Shown piece by piece: positions 1 through 6,386 of a stretch of 8,335 nt of DNA (position 1 is its first letter; every line of letters begins with the position of its first letter). The notes below the pieces were generated by a model, which was not told the DNA's origin, did no database searches, and was given only the letters and a program-made list of their open reading frames with translations. Origin of the DNA: CAYQTE01 sp964420285 (lineage in GTDB: Bacteria; Planctomycetota; Phycisphaerae; Tepidisphaerales; Tepidisphaeraceae); assembly GCA_964420285.1 (NCBI GenBank), contig CAYQTE010000127.1, positions 1 through 8,335 on the forward strand. Reading direction: 5' to 3'. Made by a program: the position numbers and the translations under genes.

Positions 1-1
1 C

Positions 2-565
2 GTGTCGCCTTCCGTTACGCCAGCCGTAGGGAGATCGGAACAATATACGCCACCATTTGTAAAATATACTGCATCGCTTGTTCTTCTCGGAGCCGTAATA
101 TGGGCAGCGGACGAGCTTTGGCTCAAGATCGACGCGCCATGGCGAGTGGAGGCGATTGCCGAGCGCAACAACGGTTGGATAGACGACGCAATTCCACTAT
201 CCCGCGTTCATATTGACTGCGTTTTGCCCGCTGCGGATCGCACCGCACTTTTGGCGAGTTTGTCGCGGATGACGGGCATGCAGGAAATAACCATTGCGCG
301 CAATTCTCCTGATGCGAGTTGGATCAGAGCCAATATCGATCCTTCGAAGCTGGAACGGGTTTCCATCGACGGACGGTCAAGTGGCTCTGGAATTTCCGAG
401 ATTCGTCAGCTAATCGCGGCCTGCCCGCGGCTCTTCGAGATCCAAATCTACGACAGTTCCCTGTCCACTGATGACACGACTTCGCTGCAGCAGGAGTGCT
501 CGAGTAAGAAGATCATACTGGAATTCGACGGGAGAGCTGACGGCGATTTGCGCTCGTTGCAATAA
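2..565 (+). CDS. Putative single-pass membrane protein with LRR-like region (possibly 5'-partial)
   Basis: Function not recognised. The 187-residue product has a hydrophobic stretch at about residues 22-36 (YTASLVLLGAVIWAA), followed by a soluble domain, so it looks anchored by one N-terminal helix. The soluble part has alternating short hydrophobic beta-like segments (LSRVHID, MQEITIA, LERVSID, LFEIQIY, KKIILEFD) at roughly 25-30 residue spacing, reminiscent of degenerate leucine-rich repeats. The usable GTG is the second base of the window, so the Shine-Dalgarno region cannot be seen and the true start may lie outside; the frame is open to the window edge. Base composition is visibly less GC-rich than in the sugar-nucleotide genes downstream. 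The gene is probably real, since it has coherent amino-acid composition, a membrane helix and repeat-like periodicity. The LRR comparison is inference. Confidence 0.62.
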   Translation: MSPSVTPAVGRSEQYTPPFVKYTASLVLLGAVIWAADELWLKIDAPWRVEAIAERNNGWIDDAIPLSRVHIDCVLPAADRTALLASLSRMTGMQEITIARNSPDASWIRANIDPSKLERVSIDGRSSGSGISEIRQLIAACPRLFEIQIYDSSLSTDDTTSLQQECSSKKIILEFDGRADGDLRSLQ

Positions 566-666
566 TATGCGAACTGCGGCGGTAACTGAAAGGCATACGC
601 CGTTGCGATCTGACCCTATCACGCTGCGGCCGGCGTTTGGAGGTGACGCGACAAGGCCGAATCTGG

Positions 667-672
667 TAAAAT
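667..672 (+). promoter_or_regulatory. Weak candidate -10 element upstream of the lipoprotein gene
   Basis: TAAAAT stands out from a GC-rich surrounding in the 226-base gap before the lipoprotein gene. A poor -35 match, GTGACG, sits 18 bp upstream at 643-648. This is a tentative sigma-70-type promoter seen by eye only. Confidence 0.2.
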
Positions 673-791
673 CCGCCCGGCGTCCGGCGATGTGCAACCC
701 GGCCGGGCAGCGCCGGATCGAGGATGCGTTGAGGCGGCATGAATTGGCGAAAAGCGGTTGCGCCCGAGGTTGAATACCCGAATGGAGGGTC

Positions 792-1223
792 GTGGTCCTT
801 CAGGTACCAAAGCCCTGTCGAAATCCCAAAACAGCGAGGAGTGTTGTGCACCATGCGCTCTCAGTCATTTTGCTCGCGTTGGGTCTCATTGCCGGTTGTG
901 CCGGTACTGGGCGTGAGCACCCCATCATTGGAACCTGGGCGTTGAATTTGACGAAATCTAACCCGGATATGCCGACAAATCTTTCTCCTGCCAGCGATTT
1001 CACGTCTACGGTCACTTTTTCGCCAGACGGAACTTATCGAGGCGTCGCTCGGGTGGGCAGCAACGCCAGAGAAACGAGCGGAACATTTCGGACTGAGGGC
1101 GCAGACGTGTATATAAATGCGGATGGGCATGAGTCCAAGTTGCTTTACGAGATTCGCGGATCCGACCTCGTAGTTCACGACGAGCACGAGCCAGGCGTGC
1201 TTATTTACGACCGCGTGAAATGA
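792..1223 (+). CDS. Small lipoprotein, lipocalin-like
   Basis: This is a 143-residue predicted secreted lipoprotein of unknown function. A lipoprotein signal peptide is visible: a basic region (R10, K13, R16), a hydrophobic core at about residues 22-34 (ALSVILLALGLIA), then the lipobox I-A-G-C with the lipidated Cys at residue 36. The mature part begins with a short Gly/Thr linker, then IIGTWALN (residues 45-52). The GTW motif together with the later FSPDGTYRG and SGTFRTEGADVYIN segments fits a small lipocalin-like or META-like beta-barrel. That is a fold impression, not a family assignment. Start choice is uncertain. GTG at 792 has GGAGGG only 2 nt upstream. GTG at 846 has GAGGAG 4 nt upstream but would leave no positive charge before the hydrophobic core, so 792 is preferred. 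No operon partner is evident; the next gene starts 539 bases later. Confidence 0.72.
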   Translation: MVLQVPKPCRNPKTARSVVHHALSVILLALGLIAGCAGTGREHPIIGTWALNLTKSNPDMPTNLSPASDFTSTVTFSPDGTYRGVARVGSNARETSGTFRTEGADVYINADGHESKLLYEIRGSDLVVHDEHEPGVLIYDRVK

Positions 1224-1235
1224 AATCCTCAAGCG

Positions 1236-1331
1236 ACTGAAAGCGACACGGCCATCCAACGGGAAGTTGGCTGAGTGACTGAACGGGACAGGACCATTCG
1301 ATCAGCGGGCAACTGAAGGGGACACGACAAG
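1236..1331. repeat. Three degenerate copies of an ACTGAANGSGACASGRCC unit
   Basis: Copies lie at 1236-1255, 1278-1297 and 1312-1331. All begin ACTGAA and share GACA at the same offset. Copies 1 and 2 match at 16 of 20 bases, as do copies 2 and 3. Start-to-start spacing is 42 and then 34 bases, so this is not a strict tandem array. On the minus strand the unit reads as a GTGTCSCNTTCAGT-type motif. Confidence 0.6.
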
Positions 1332-1440
1332 TCGATAGCAAATGGGGCGACGCGGCGTGGGCAATGGCGGGAACCAAGCCGAAAAAGGCCGTGCCGCCGC
1401 TGAATTTCGCGGCCACGGGGATTTTCTTTGCAGGCGTGCA

Positions 1441-1479
1441 GGGTGACAAAAACGCGAAAAGTGTCACCTTTTGTCACCC
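1441..1479. repeat. Perfect 11-bp inverted repeat with an internal TGTCACC repeat
   Basis: GGGTGACAAAA (1441-1451) is perfectly complementary to TTTTGTCACCC (1469-1479) across a 17-base loop. TGTCACC also occurs at 1462-1468, 10 bases before the copy in the right arm (1472-1478), so the left arm could pair with either. It may be a dispersed REP-like element or a bidirectional terminator. It lies about 220 bases after the lipoprotein stop codon, which makes a dedicated terminator less likely. Confidence 0.6.
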
Positions 1480-1589
1480 CATATAGCTCCCTCCGGCCGT
1501 GGAATTTGGGTCATTGGGAAAAGCGTGCCTGTTGCGTGCCAGGTGAAAGCAGAGCCGGCTAGGCGGCCGTATCGAAACCCTCACCCCGA

Positions 1590-1678
1590 CCCTCTCCCTG
1601 AGTACAGGGCGAGGGGGAAAGAGAACGCCGCCGGTCCCGTCACGGTACTGGGAGAGGGGGAAACGCGGCGGCGGCGTT
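1590..1678. repeat. Nested G-rich palindromic repeat element
   Basis: CCCTCTCCCTG (1590-1600) pairs with CAGGGCGAGGG (1605-1615) over a 4-base loop, with a single G-T wobble. The right arm recurs as an imperfect direct repeat: 1602-1620 and 1645-1663 agree at 17 of 19 bases. The pieces are bracketed by a 10-bp inverted repeat, AACGCCGCCG (1624-1633) and CGGCGGCGTT (1669-1678). CCCTCACCCC/CCCTCTCCCTG-type elements are familiar dispersed intergenic repeats in several GC-rich bacterial lineages; that link is from memory. Confidence 0.7.
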
Positions 1679-1762
1679 GAATGGGGCGGCGGGGCACGTT
1701 AATCTGCCGGGGCGATGGGCCGATATCTCGTGAAACGGCCCGCTTGAACCTGAGGATGACGC

Positions 1763-2812
1763 ATGCCCCAATTCCCGCGTAGGACGGCACTGATTACCGG
1801 AATCACCGGGCAGGATGGCTCGTATCTGGCCGAATTCCTGCTGGCTCGCAATTATCTGGTCCACGGCATCGTGCGCCGCAGCAGTTCGTTCAATACCGAC
1901 CGGATAGCCCACCTGTATCGCGACCCGCACGATCCGGCCGCACGGCTGTTCCTGCATTACGGGGATCTGGTCGATGGAACGGGGCTGCGCGAGATTCTCA
2001 CCCGCGTGAAGCCGGACGAGGTGTACAACCTGGGCGCCCAGTCGCACGTGAAGGTGAGCTTCGATCAGCCGGTGTATACGGTGCATGCCGATGCGCTGGG
2101 GACGATCAATCTGCTGGAGGCGATCCGGGACACGGGGCTGCCGATCCGGTTTTACCAGGCGTCCAGCAGCGAGATGTACGGGAAGGTGGTGGAGGTTCCG
2201 CAGACGGAGACCACGCCGTTTTATCCGCGCAGCCCGTATGCCTGCGCCAAGGTCTACAGTTATTGGCAGACGGTGAACTACCGGGAGTCGTACAACCTGT
2301 TCGCGTGCAACGGGATCCTGTTCAATCACGAGAGCCCGCGGAGGGGCGAGACGTTCGTGACCCGCAAGATCACCCGCGGCGCCACCCGCATCCGCGAAGG
2401 ATTGCAGAAGAAGCTGTTCCTGGGCAATCTCGACGCCATGCGCGACTGGGGCTTCGCCGGCGATTATGTCGAGGCCATGTGGCTGATGCTCCAGCAGGAC
2501 AAGGCCGACGATTTTGTCGTGGCCACCGGGGAAACCCATTCGGTGCGGGAATTCCTGGCCGAAGTGTTCGGATATCTCGAACTGGACTGGGAGAAATACG
2601 TGGCGGTCGATCCGCGCTATTTCCGCCCGGCGGAAGTGGACAAGCTGCTGGGCAACGCGGCCAAGGCTCGCAAGGCGCTGAAATGGGAGCCGCGGGTCAC
2701 GTTTAAGGAACTGGCGCGGATGATGACCGACGCCGATTGGAAACTCGCCCGCCGTGAGCGGCTTTTGGCGGATCAGGACGGCAAGGATTCGGTGGAGACG
2801 CGCCCGGAGTGA
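1763..2812 (+). CDS. gmd: GDP-mannose 4,6-dehydratase
   Basis: Gmd converts cytoplasmic GDP-D-mannose to GDP-4-keto-6-deoxy-D-mannose, the committed step toward GDP-L-fucose and related deoxyhexoses. The 349-residue product is full length for the family and is an extended short-chain dehydrogenase. The NADP-binding glycine motif is GITGQDG (13-19), followed by the VRRSSSFNT segment (37-45). The active site shows ASSSEMYG (133-140; Ser135 takes the place of the usual Thr, with Glu137 as the base) and the YxxxK pair Tyr159/Lys163 in SPYACAK. NHESPRRGETFVTRKI (188-203) and DWGFAGDYVEAMW are hallmarks that separate Gmd from other sugar-nucleotide dehydratases. The ATG at 1763 is preceded by GAGGA (1752-1756) at good spacing. 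It is first in the operon; fcl begins 44 bases after the stop. The Gmd identity is very secure. Confidence 0.97.
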   Translation: MPQFPRRTALITGITGQDGSYLAEFLLARNYLVHGIVRRSSSFNTDRIAHLYRDPHDPAARLFLHYGDLVDGTGLREILTRVKPDEVYNLGAQSHVKVSFDQPVYTVHADALGTINLLEAIRDTGLPIRFYQASSSEMYGKVVEVPQTETTPFYPRSPYACAKVYSYWQTVNYRESYNLFACNGILFNHESPRRGETFVTRKITRGATRIREGLQKKLFLGNLDAMRDWGFAGDYVEAMWLMLQQDKADDFVVATGETHSVREFLAEVFGYLELDWEKYVAVDPRYFRPAEVDKLLGNAAKARKALKWEPRVTFKELARMMTDADWKLARRERLLADQDGKDSVETRPE

Positions 2813-2856
2813 ATCGGGCTTGGCGGCAATTCAATTCAGCATGGAATGGATGATTC

Positions 2857-3816
2857 ATGAGCGTGGCAGCAAGCGATCGCATCGTCATCACCGGGGGCGC
2901 GGGGTTTCTCGGCGGATCGCTGGTGGGGCAACTGCGGCAGCGCGGGTATCAGAACCTGATCATCCCGCGGCGCAAGGAATATGATCTGACGCACGAGGCG
3001 GATGTCGAGCGGTTGTACAAGGACACCCGGCCGGATGTGGTGATGCATCTGGCGGCGGAAGTGGGGGGCATCGGTGCGAACCGGGACAATCCGGGGAGGT
3101 TTTTCTTTGCGAACATGGCGATGGGTCTGCACCTGATCGAGGCGGCGCGGCGCGTGGGTCTGAAGAAGTTTGTGCAGGTGGGAACGATCTGCGCGTATCC
3201 GAAGTTCACGCCGGTGCCGTTCAAGGAAGCGGATTTGTGGAATGGATACCCCGAGGAAACCAACGCACCATACGGCGTGGCGAAGAAGGCGCTGCTGGTG
3301 ATGTGCCAGTCGTATCGGCAGCAATACGGCCTGAACGCGATCTACCTGCTGCCGGTGAATTTGTACGGGCCCAGAGACAATTTCGATCTGCACAGCAGCC
3401 ATGTGATACCGGCGCTGATCCGCAAATTCGTCGAGGCCCGGCGCGCCGGGGCGGATCACATCGATGCCTGGGGCACGGGCACGGCCAGCCGTGAATTCTT
3501 GTACGTCGATGATTGTGCCGCAGGGCTTGTCGGCGCGCTGGAGCAGTATGATTCTCCCGAGCCGATGAACCTGGGCAGTGGAAGCGAGATCACGATCCGG
3601 GCACTGACGGAGATGATCGCGGGAATTTGCCGGTTCGAGGGCGGCATCGTGTGGGACAAAACCAAGCCGGACGGCCAGCCGCGGCGCTGTCTCGATGTCA
3701 GCCGCGCGCAGAAGGCGATCGGATTCACCGCCAGGACCGGCCTGCAGGAGGGTCTGAAAAAGACGGTTCAATGGTACGAACAGGCGACGGCATCGGCGCC
3801 GCCCGCCAAGGCGTAG
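2857..3816 (+). CDS. fcl: GDP-L-fucose synthase (GDP-4-keto-6-deoxymannose epimerase/reductase)
   Basis: Fcl (also WcaG) takes the Gmd product, epimerises C3 and C5, and reduces C4 with NADPH to give GDP-L-fucose. The 319-residue product is the normal length. Visible motifs are the nucleotide-binding GGAGFLG (13-19), LAAEVGGIGANRDNP (65-79), VGTICAYP (108-115), the YxxxK pair Tyr139/Lys143 in APYGVAKK, and NLYGPRDNF followed by SHVIPALIRKF. Cys112 and His182 align with the acid/base residues Cys109 and His179 of the E. coli enzyme. Thr110 stands where E. coli has catalytic Ser107, a conservative swap that keeps the hydroxyl. The ribosome-binding site is weak (GGA at 2848-2850), so translation may depend on coupling to gmd upstream. 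The glycosyltransferase starts 17 bases after the stop. Confidence 0.95.
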   Translation: MSVAASDRIVITGGAGFLGGSLVGQLRQRGYQNLIIPRRKEYDLTHEADVERLYKDTRPDVVMHLAAEVGGIGANRDNPGRFFFANMAMGLHLIEAARRVGLKKFVQVGTICAYPKFTPVPFKEADLWNGYPEETNAPYGVAKKALLVMCQSYRQQYGLNAIYLLPVNLYGPRDNFDLHSSHVIPALIRKFVEARRAGADHIDAWGTGTASREFLYVDDCAAGLVGALEQYDSPEPMNLGSGSEITIRALTEMIAGICRFEGGIVWDKTKPDGQPRRCLDVSRAQKAIGFTARTGLQEGLKKTVQWYEQATASAPPAKA

Positions 3817-3833
3817 ACGATCCAGGGCGGCGC

Positions 3834-5153
3834 ATGGGCAAGATGTCGGCCGGTGATCCTGTGATGCCCGCAGATCTTCGCAAGACTTTTCTCGTCGTCA
3901 GCCAGACATACGTTCCGGACACGCCCAGCGTTGGCCAGCACATGGCGGATGTGGCCGTGGAAATGGCGCGGCGGGGCCATCGTGTGCGCGTGTATGCGTC
4001 GGGGCGCGGGTACGAGGACGCATCTCGTGTGTTTCCATCGCGCGAGATGCGCGACGGCGTGGAGGTGCGGAGATTTCCCTGGGCCAGCTTCGGGAAGCGC
4101 AATATCCTGGTGCGGGCGCTGGGCACGCTGGTGTTCCATATTCAGGCGTTCTTCGCCGCGCTCTTTACGCCGGGGCTTGAGGCGATCTTCTTCAGCACTT
4201 CGCCGCCGCTGATCGGCCTGCCGATGTGCATCGTCGCGGCGATGCGTCGCGTGCCGGCCCTCTATTGGGCGATGGACCTCAATCCCGATCAGCTCATCGC
4301 CCTGGGAAAGATCCGCCGCCGTGGCCCCAGCGCCTTGATCCTGGAATCCGCCAACCGGTTCATCCTGCGCCGCAGCAACTTGATTGTGGCGCTGGATCGT
4401 TACATGGCCGATCGACTGAGAAGCCGATTTGGCCCCGGCCGGCTCGATGCACGCCTGCGCATCGTGGCGCCCTGGCCGCTTGCCGATGAAGGCGCGGGCG
4501 TAGGCGCCGGCGAGAATGCCTTTCGCGTGCGATATGATCTGGCCGACAAGTTTGTGGTCATGTACAGCGGGAATCACAGTCCGTCCAATCCGCTGGCGAC
4601 CATCCTTGACGCGGCCATGAAACTGCGCGAGGACGATTCGATCTGGTTCGTGTTCATCGGCGGCGGGGCGGGCAAACGCGATGTCGATGCCCTGGCCCGC
4701 CAGCGCCAGGCCGCCAATATACTCAGCCTGCCGTATCAGCCGCTGGCGATGCTGGGCGAATCCCTTTCGGCCGCGGACGTTCACATCGTCACGCTGGGCA
4801 GTCCGATGGTGGGGATCGTGCATCCTTGCAAGGTGTATGGCGCGATGGCGGTGGCACGGCCGGTGTTGTATGTGGGCCCGAGGCGCAGCCACATCGGCGA
4901 CCTGCTGGATCAAGCCGATTTTGCCGTTCACGTCGAGCATGGCGACGCCGACGGGGCGGTGGCGGCGATAAGAGCTTTGCGCGATCGCGGCTCCGACTCG
5001 CGCGGCGCGATGGGTCGCCGGGGCCGGGAATTGTTGTGCCGATCGCTCACCCGTCAGACGTTACGGGCGGCGTTGTGCGATGAGTTGGAGAAGTGCGTGA
5101 AGGAAGAGGTCTCGCGCAGAGGCGCAAGGGCGCAGAGGGAAGAAGTGCCATAA
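3834..5153 (+). CDS. WcaI-like family 4 glycosyltransferase
   Basis: This is a predicted cytoplasmic or membrane-associated GT-B fold glycosyltransferase of 439 residues, probably transferring a sugar during exopolysaccharide or surface glycan assembly. The N-terminal acceptor domain opens with FLVVSQTYVPDTPSVGQHM (19-37), a typical GT4 start in which the Gly-rich turn precedes HMADVAVEMARRGHRVRVY. WAMDLNPDQLIALGK begins at residue 145, as in WcaI/WbuB-like enzymes. The donor domain carries MYSGNHSPSNP (from 243), FIGGGAG (from 274) and HPCKVYGAMAVARPVLYVGP (from 330), where the usual GT4 EAMA.G.P motif sits. ATG 3834 is chosen because AGGG (3824-3827) lies 6 bases upstream; ATG 3864 is the alternative. 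The open frame reaches back into fcl, but that part is a shadow. The last 17 residues are encoded by a repeat-like stretch. Sugar and acceptor cannot be read from sequence; fucose is a guess from the neighbours. Confidence 0.88.
   Translation: MGKMSAGDPVMPADLRKTFLVVSQTYVPDTPSVGQHMADVAVEMARRGHRVRVYASGRGYEDASRVFPSREMRDGVEVRRFPWASFGKRNILVRALGTLVFHIQAFFAALFTPGLEAIFFSTSPPLIGLPMCIVAAMRRVPALYWAMDLNPDQLIALGKIRRRGPSALILESANRFILRRSNLIVALDRYMADRLRSRFGPGRLDARLRIVAPWPLADEGAGVGAGENAFRVRYDLADKFVVMYSGNHSPSNPLATILDAAMKLREDDSIWFVFIGGGAGKRDVDALARQRQAANILSLPYQPLAMLGESLSAADVHIVTLGSPMVGIVHPCKVYGAMAVARPVLYVGPRRSHIGDLLDQADFAVHVEHGDADGAVAAIRALRDRGSDSRGAMGRRGRELLCRSLTRQTLRAALCDELEKCVKEEVSRRGARAQREEVP
5115..5138. repeat. 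Three tandem CGCAGAGG-type octamers inside the glycosyltransferase 3' end
   Basis: The units are CGCAGAGG (5115-5122), CGCAAGGG (5123-5130) and CGCAGAGG (5131-5138), preceded by TCTCG. From general experience, 8-base CGCAGAGR arrays of this kind are dispersed intergenic repeats in many bacterial genomes. Here they are read as codons (SRRGARAQREE). Confidence 0.72.
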
Positions 5154-5225
5154 GCCAGTTTTCAGCGGCACGGTTTTGCGAAATAGTTTATGACTCCATT
5201 CTTCCGCCCAACAAGTTTGGGTCGG

Positions 5226-5915
5226 TCATGGGGAGCGCGATGTTGGCTTCGCAATGATGGCCTGTGAATCATACTTCGTCCATTTTCCCGGAGTCCTGCA
5301 GATATCATGGACAATGTCGTGTTCCATGCCGATGTAGTGAAGCTGGTTGTTGATTGTGTGTTGGATCGACTCCAATTGAGAATGCCACGGATGTACTTGC
5401 ATGAAGCACCCCGTGGAGTCGACCACCTGCCGTATCTGCTGGAGCGCATTGTCCACAATCGCGAAATGATCTTGGAAAAATGGCATCGGCATCGCTATAT
5501 GAAAGAACTGGTTAAATTGACCCGGTTTCAAGCGGGTCAGAATCGATGGCTGTTCAAACGACACAAACAGTTTCGGGTCGCGGCGCTCCCGGATGCACAC
5601 CGTCCAACCGGGAATCCAAACCTCGCCAAGCAGGAAAGTCCAAGCCGAACTCGCGGCCTTTGTGTCTGGCGAGTCATGCGTCCACTTCCGGTGACTGCGT
5701 GCGTTCCAGCCGATCTTGCCGAAGCGCAACTGCGTCGTCTTGTCGCGTTCGCCCTGGACGGTGCGCACTGCCGCGCTTTCGCCTGTGGCATGAACTAACG
5801 GATCCAACGCCGATACGATGGAGAGCCATTTCTCATAATGCCACAGCGGTGGAACACCCCGGCCAATGATTACGATCGAGGCGTATGGTTGTGGCGCAAG
5901 CGAAGCTGAACTCAT
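5226..5915 (-). CDS. Conserved-looking protein of unknown function behind higBA
   Basis: I do not recognise this 229-residue protein. There is no signal peptide; the N-terminus ASIVIIGRGVPPLWHYEKW could be a beta strand and turn. A central part rich in aromatic residues holds KIGWNARSHRKW, then FLLGEVWIPGWTVCIRERRDPKLFVSFE. This pattern of conserved-looking Trp, Gly and Pro suggests a folded soluble domain. The C-terminal third is rich in His and Gln (VHPWHSQLESIQHTINNQLHYIG). ATG 5915 has a strong ribosome-binding site, GGAGG, at 5922-5926 on this strand with 6 bases of spacing, which supports a real gene. It follows higA after 48 bases with no visible terminator, so it may be co-transcribed with the toxin-antitoxin pair. 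It converges with the glycosyltransferase, 72 bases away. A third component, an immunity-like protein or an unrelated passenger are all possible. Confidence 0.8.
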   Translation of the reverse strand: MSSASLAPQPYASIVIIGRGVPPLWHYEKWLSIVSALDPLVHATGESAAVRTVQGERDKTTQLRFGKIGWNARSHRKWTHDSPDTKAASSAWTFLLGEVWIPGWTVCIRERRDPKLFVSFEQPSILTRLKPGQFNQFFHIAMPMPFFQDHFAIVDNALQQIRQVVDSTGCFMQVHPWHSQLESIQHTINNQLHYIGMEHDIVHDICRTPGKWTKYDSQAIIAKPTSRSP

Positions 5916-5963
5916 GTTGTGCCTCCGCGCTCAGTCCAGAGGAACTGAAACTCTGCCGAATCG

Positions 5964-6386
5964 TCAGACGAACAAGCCGGCATTCACTTTGAAATAGTCT
6001 GCCAGCCTGCGGGCGGATTCGGCGGTGATGCCTCGCTTGCCGTGGAGCATAAGCGATGCCATCGCATGCGTGCATCCCAGGACTTCACCAAGGGCGGTGG
6101 GGCCCAGGCCTGATTCCTTTGCAAGATAGCTCAGCACCTCGTGCGGTGTGCGCTTTGATGGGGCAAACGCGCTGTGCTTGCGGTCGTAATCCTGGGCCAG
6201 CAGCGCCAAGGCATCAACGTAATCTCGCTCGCCCTCGCTGAGTTTCCCGCCGGGCCGGCCGAGCAAACGGTTTAGTACCTTGCCCGCCTGCTCATATTCG
6301 CCGTCGCCGCGGATTGGCCGCAGCGGAAATGCCCGGACCAGCTTGAAATAGTCGTCCGTCACCACACGGGTGCTTATCGTGCTCAT
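5964..6386 (-). CDS. higA: HigA-family antitoxin, C-terminal Xre-type HTH
   Basis: Antitoxin of a type II pair: it would bind and neutralise the HigB toxin in the cytoplasm and, through its DNA-binding domain, repress the shared promoter. The product is 140 residues, the usual length for the long HigA group (COG5499). The N-terminal part (about 10-70) is helical and acidic, with SEGERDYVDALALLAQDYD resembling the linker region of these antitoxins. The helix-turn-helix spans about 82-139 (HEVLSYLAKESGLGPTALGEVLG, then SLMLHGKRGITAESARRLADYF). The ATG at 6386-6384 overlaps the toxin stop codon as ATGA, and GGAAGGA at 6393-6399 sits 6 bases upstream, a strong ribosome-binding site. The frame is open further upstream, but that part lies inside the toxin gene and is not needed. 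Confidence 0.93.
   Translation of the reverse strand: MSTISTRVVTDDYFKLVRAFPLRPIRGDGEYEQAGKVLNRLLGRPGGKLSEGERDYVDALALLAQDYDRKHSAFAPSKRTPHEVLSYLAKESGLGPTALGEVLGCTHAMASLMLHGKRGITAESARRLADYFKVNAGLFV

Larger units (their letters stand above)
1224..1762. other. 539-bp intergenic region rich in repeats, no convincing gene
   Basis: No open frame here has a plausible protein composition or a ribosome-binding site. The stretch contains three copies of a degenerate 20-base unit (1236-1331), a short CCAAC/GTTGG hairpin between the first two copies (1256-1270), a perfect 11-bp inverted repeat (1441-1479), a nested G-rich element (1590-1678), and a 6-bp GGGCCG/CGGCCC inverted repeat (1717-1722 and 1736-1741) just before the gmd ribosome-binding site. 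No clear promoter for gmd was seen, though one must presumably lie here. Confidence 0.7.

Noticed and set aside
471..945. Two short plus-strand frames (471-773 and 739-945) between the first two genes
   Set aside because: Both overlap real genes at one end, lack ribosome-binding sites, and the second runs out of frame through the lipoprotein signal peptide.
1236..1331. Possible tiny CRISPR array
   Set aside because: The repeats are too degenerate, there are only three, they are 20 bases with unequal spacing, and no cas genes are in the window.
1201..1477. Minus-strand frames of 82-88 codons over the three degenerate repeats
   Set aside because: Their content is explained by translation of the repeats. 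One looks mildly hydrophobic, but no ribosome-binding site or motif supports it.
1640..2539. A 299-codon minus-strand open frame opposite gmd
   Set aside because: It is antisense to an unmistakable Gmd, has no recognisable motif, and runs into the repeat element upstream.
2836..3771. A 311-codon minus-strand open frame opposite fcl
   Set aside because: It is antisense to fcl, with shadow-type composition.
3768..4940. A 390-codon minus-strand open frame opposite the glycosyltransferase
   Set aside because: Its His/Arg/Gln-rich composition is typical of an antisense shadow, and the plus strand has clear GT4 motifs and a ribosome-binding site.
5207..5221. CCCAA/TTGGG hairpin between the convergent genes as a terminator
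   Set aside because: The stem is only 5 bp, with no T-run on either strand, so it is too weak to call.
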